From Pleurobrachia bachei (lineage: Eukaryota; Ctenophora; Tentaculata; Cydippida; Pleurobrachiidae), in NCBI GenBank assembly GCA_000695325.1, contig AVPN01001488.1:1-22151 (forward strand): a DNA stretch of 22,151 nucleotides, in the 5' to 3' direction. Below, piece after piece: positions 20,408 to 22,151 of this stretch; within the stretch, counting starts at the first letter, position 1, and each line of letters begins with the position of its first letter. The position numbers and the translations under genes were made by a program. The notes below the pieces were generated by a model. The model saw only the letters and a list, made by a program, of their open reading frames with translations. It did not search any database and was not told where the DNA came from.

Positions 20408-20569
20408 ATGCTGGCTCAAAGTCAAAGCAGGACAACAAGTGATCTGCAGAAGACCAGTGGTCAAAGGACATTCCGACTAACTTGGAATCGGTTCAGCCGC
20501 CTGTATGAACAATTCAAGGAATCGGCGTGGTATCTAACACAGAGGATGAGAGAAATAGCTACGGAGTAG
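20408..20569 (+). CDS. Short ORF, 53 aa, uncertain gene
   Basis: It starts ATG in a good context (ACCATGC) and ends in TAG. The peptide is polar and basic with an amphipathic-looking C-terminal half (RFSRLYEQFKESAWYLTQ). There is no signal or TM segment. A canonical AATAAA follows at 20745, and a perfect X-box lies about 200 bases upstream. These flanks are the reason to list it; the length alone would not be enough. It may be a microprotein, a terminal exon or a noncoding transcript. Confidence 0.25.
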   Translation: MLAQSQSRTTSDLQKTSGQRTFRLTWNRFSRLYEQFKESAWYLTQRMREIATE

Positions 20570-20744
20570 GAGAGAGAAAGATCCGGAGTAGTAGACTGTA
20601 GAGTCAGAGAGAGATTTGGAAACGGATGTATACAGCACTTCTTCACATGATACGATTACGACAATAGCTGAGAGATCAAAGCATCTGATCTGACTGAGAG
20701 AGAAAGAAATAGTGATAGAGATAGCGTGGTACTGAAAGTGAAAC

Positions 20745-20750
20745 AATAAA
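20745..20750 (+). terminator. Polyadenylation signal, plus strand
   Basis: AATAAA, 176 bases after the stop of the 53-aa ORF. It faces the ATTAAA of the minus-strand secreted-protein gene, so the two 3' ends would overlap. Confidence 0.4.
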
Positions 20751-20762
20751 ACGCGGATACTT

Positions 20763-20768
20763 TTTAAT
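20763..20768 (-). terminator. Polyadenylation signal, minus strand (ATTAAA)
   Basis: ATTAAA on the minus strand, 74 bases beyond the stop of the secreted-protein gene at 20842. It is the commonest variant of the canonical signal. Confidence 0.45.
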
Positions 20769-20841
20769 CATCATCATTTTATCGTCATCAAAAATTTAAA
20801 TGGATCACATATCATAATGCAGTTCTTTCGGTGTCAAATTC

Positions 20842-21534
20842 TCAAAATATGACATCATGGACTCTATGTTTCTTCCTCCACTCCCTCGCGAGGCATCTCA
20901 CAACTTTAATCCACTGCTCGAAGACACTTGGTGGAAGAATACGGGTGTTGATCTTGTTATGCATCAACTCCATCATTTTGTAGAAGTCCTCATTATTGAT
21001 AGCTTTCACAAAGTTGAAAAGGGTCGGTTCGCTGAATTGCCGCTTCATCCTCCCAACCGGAGTCCCATTACTTCTGAATCTTCTCTCCAGAACACCTTCA
21101 AGGGTAGTCCAAACTGGTGAGTCATAACACTTGTTCCTAAGTCCACCATCCTCAAGCCGATCACATGTTTTCTGCGTCGTGTTCAGGAACAGTGTTGCAA
21201 CACCCTGTTCGTTCCCTATAGCATCAATAACAGATCTAAACAAGCCTTCTGAACACACCTTCACCATCCCGCTCTCCTCCTTCATCAAGTTGAAGCTAGC
21301 ACTCCAAAACTGGTCCGCTAACAAGGTTTGCTCATCACAAAATGTCAAGATGTGAACTGTCGCCAGGAATCTTATAACAGCATCATCCTCAATCTGTGTC
21401 GCCCAGATCCGATCCTCTGATACTCCAGTACAAAAGTATGCCTTTAGAAATGTCAGGGTGAAGGATGAATCGGGTGTTTTCCTTGGAAGAGCTCCCAGAG
21501 GGAAGAGGTGAAGGACTGAGACAAATAGTAGCAT
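20842..21534 (-). CDS. Secreted protein of unknown family, 230 aa, single exon
   Basis: The first true ATG is at 21534; the open frame extends 10 codons upstream but only to a TTG. Residues 1-16 form a signal peptide (MLLFVSVLHLFPLGALP, then RK). The mature chain has cysteines at about 35, 66, 94, 124, 136 and 214, N-glycosylation sites (NTT near 118, NGT near 156) and a basic site RMKR at 162-165 followed by glutamine. Cleavage there would release a C-terminal piece of about 65 aa whose new N-terminal Gln could cyclise. A secreted or prohormone-like protein is possible, but the family is unknown to me. There is no TM helix beyond the signal. A TATTTAAG element about 80 bases upstream of the ATG and ATTAAA downstream support a complete small gene. 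Confidence 0.6.
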   Translation of the reverse strand: MLLFVSVLHLFPLGALPRKTPDSSFTLTFLKAYFCTGVSEDRIWATQIEDDAVIRFLATVHILTFCDEQTLLADQFWSASFNLMKEESGMVKVCSEGLFRSVIDAIGNEQGVATLFLNTTQKTCDRLEDGGLRNKCYDSPVWTTLEGVLERRFRSNGTPVGRMKRQFSEPTLFNFVKAINNEDFYKMMELMHNKINTRILPPSVFEQWIKVVRCLAREWRKKHRVHDVIF

Positions 21535-21600
21535 CTTCTCACCAAAAAGTAGTATCGTGTGCAAATGAGTTATGGTTGTTAGGATGAACTTATGCTGAGC

Positions 21601-21616
21601 TGGTACTTAAATATTA
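21601..21616 (-). promoter_or_regulatory. TATA-like element upstream of the secreted-protein gene
   Basis: On the minus strand the sequence reads TTAATATTTAAGTACC. Its distance of about 75-80 bases to the ATG leaves room for a start site and a short 5' UTR. Support is by position only. Confidence 0.3.
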
Positions 21617-22109
21617 ACAGGTGCGCAGCTGAGTTTGCCATGTTATAGCAGTGAACTAAATCCCTAATTACTGTAATCACCGGCCTCCTACATGTGTGTG
21701 GTCAATGCTATCTATTTCAGGACCAGGCAAATCATTAGTTCCCAGGATTTATTGTAGCTTACCGTAGCATGCACTGGTACGGTACTACCATCACCGGTGG
21801 TACTACCAGCTACAGGCAGGTGCAAACTAAACAACCAGTCGACCACCTATTCTGTTCTAACCCTCCTTTACAGCGGGATACAAGGCAACAAATACTTAGA
21901 TATGGATTATACTTATAGATTCGCACAAGTAGTGAAATCACAGAGTTTCAGTTATGAAGCAGTGCTCATATTCTATTTAGAACGCGTGGGGTATAGGGCG
22001 TTCCCTTCCTTGCTAATGGATGAGTTAATGTGATCATGCAGTGCCTTCAGACTTTTAATTTTATCCCCTTCTTCACCCTCTCAAAGAAAAATTAAGATGG
22101 TAAGAGATG

Positions 22110-22110
<1 letters not shown>
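21617..22110. other. Right flank, no supported gene
   Basis: An open frame at 21797-22033 (+) lacks an ATG start and recognisable features. A short repeat of GGTACTACCA occurs around 21780-21805. Nothing else is seen before the final microsatellite. Confidence 0.4.

Positions 22111-22151
<41 letters not shown>
22111..22151. repeat. (GA)n microsatellite at window end
   Basis: A perfect GA run of about 40 bases that continues past the end of the window. Confidence 0.9.

Overview
This window is metazoan nuclear DNA: split genes with GT-AG introns of about 100-600 bases, polyadenylation signals, long microsatellites and no bacterial-style operons. The gene content (a candidate synaptonemal-complex protein, a candidate CatSper sperm-channel subunit, and RFX X-box motifs typical of ciliary genes) fits an animal with flagellated sperm. 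The species cannot be told from the sequence; an invertebrate is my guess. I rebuilt three spliced genes by hand, and intron phase matches at every junction, which is the main support for the models.

Layout. 450-3745 (+): 8-exon gene, about 640 aa, with N-terminal coiled coils, an S/T-P-rich middle and an FG-rich C-terminus; best guess a SIX6OS1 (C14orf39)-like protein. 3361-6263: a two-copy tandem duplication (about 1.45 kb per unit) across the boundary between this gene and the next. It doubles the last exon of the first gene, the signal-peptide exon of the second gene and a small antisense membrane-protein ORF. 5477-16381 (+): 14-exon gene, about 871 aa, with signal peptide, large ectodomain, one TM helix and a basic tail; a CatSper auxiliary subunit, most likely gamma. 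Its exons 3-5 are present twice (7230-8267 and 9438-10555). The phases allow either set in the mRNA but not both in series. Intron 13 is almost entirely a 2.4-kb perfect (TCAC)n array that runs into the last acceptor.

16902-19341 (-): convergent 5-exon gene, 296 aa, basic and S/P-rich, not recognised. Two perfect RFX X-boxes (19042 and 20194) lie in its first intron and upstream. 20408-20569 (+): short ORF with a downstream AATAAA, low confidence. 20842-21534 (-): single-exon gene for a 230-aa secreted protein with six cysteines and a furin-type RMKR site.

How they fit together. If the assignments hold, this is a germline neighbourhood: meiotic synapsis, sperm calcium channel and perhaps a ciliary protein. 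Co-regulation is inference only. The most unusual feature is the repeated exon-level duplication in and around the CatSper-like gene, with microsatellites at one breakpoint, and a reading-frame lock that forces a choice between duplicated exon cassettes.
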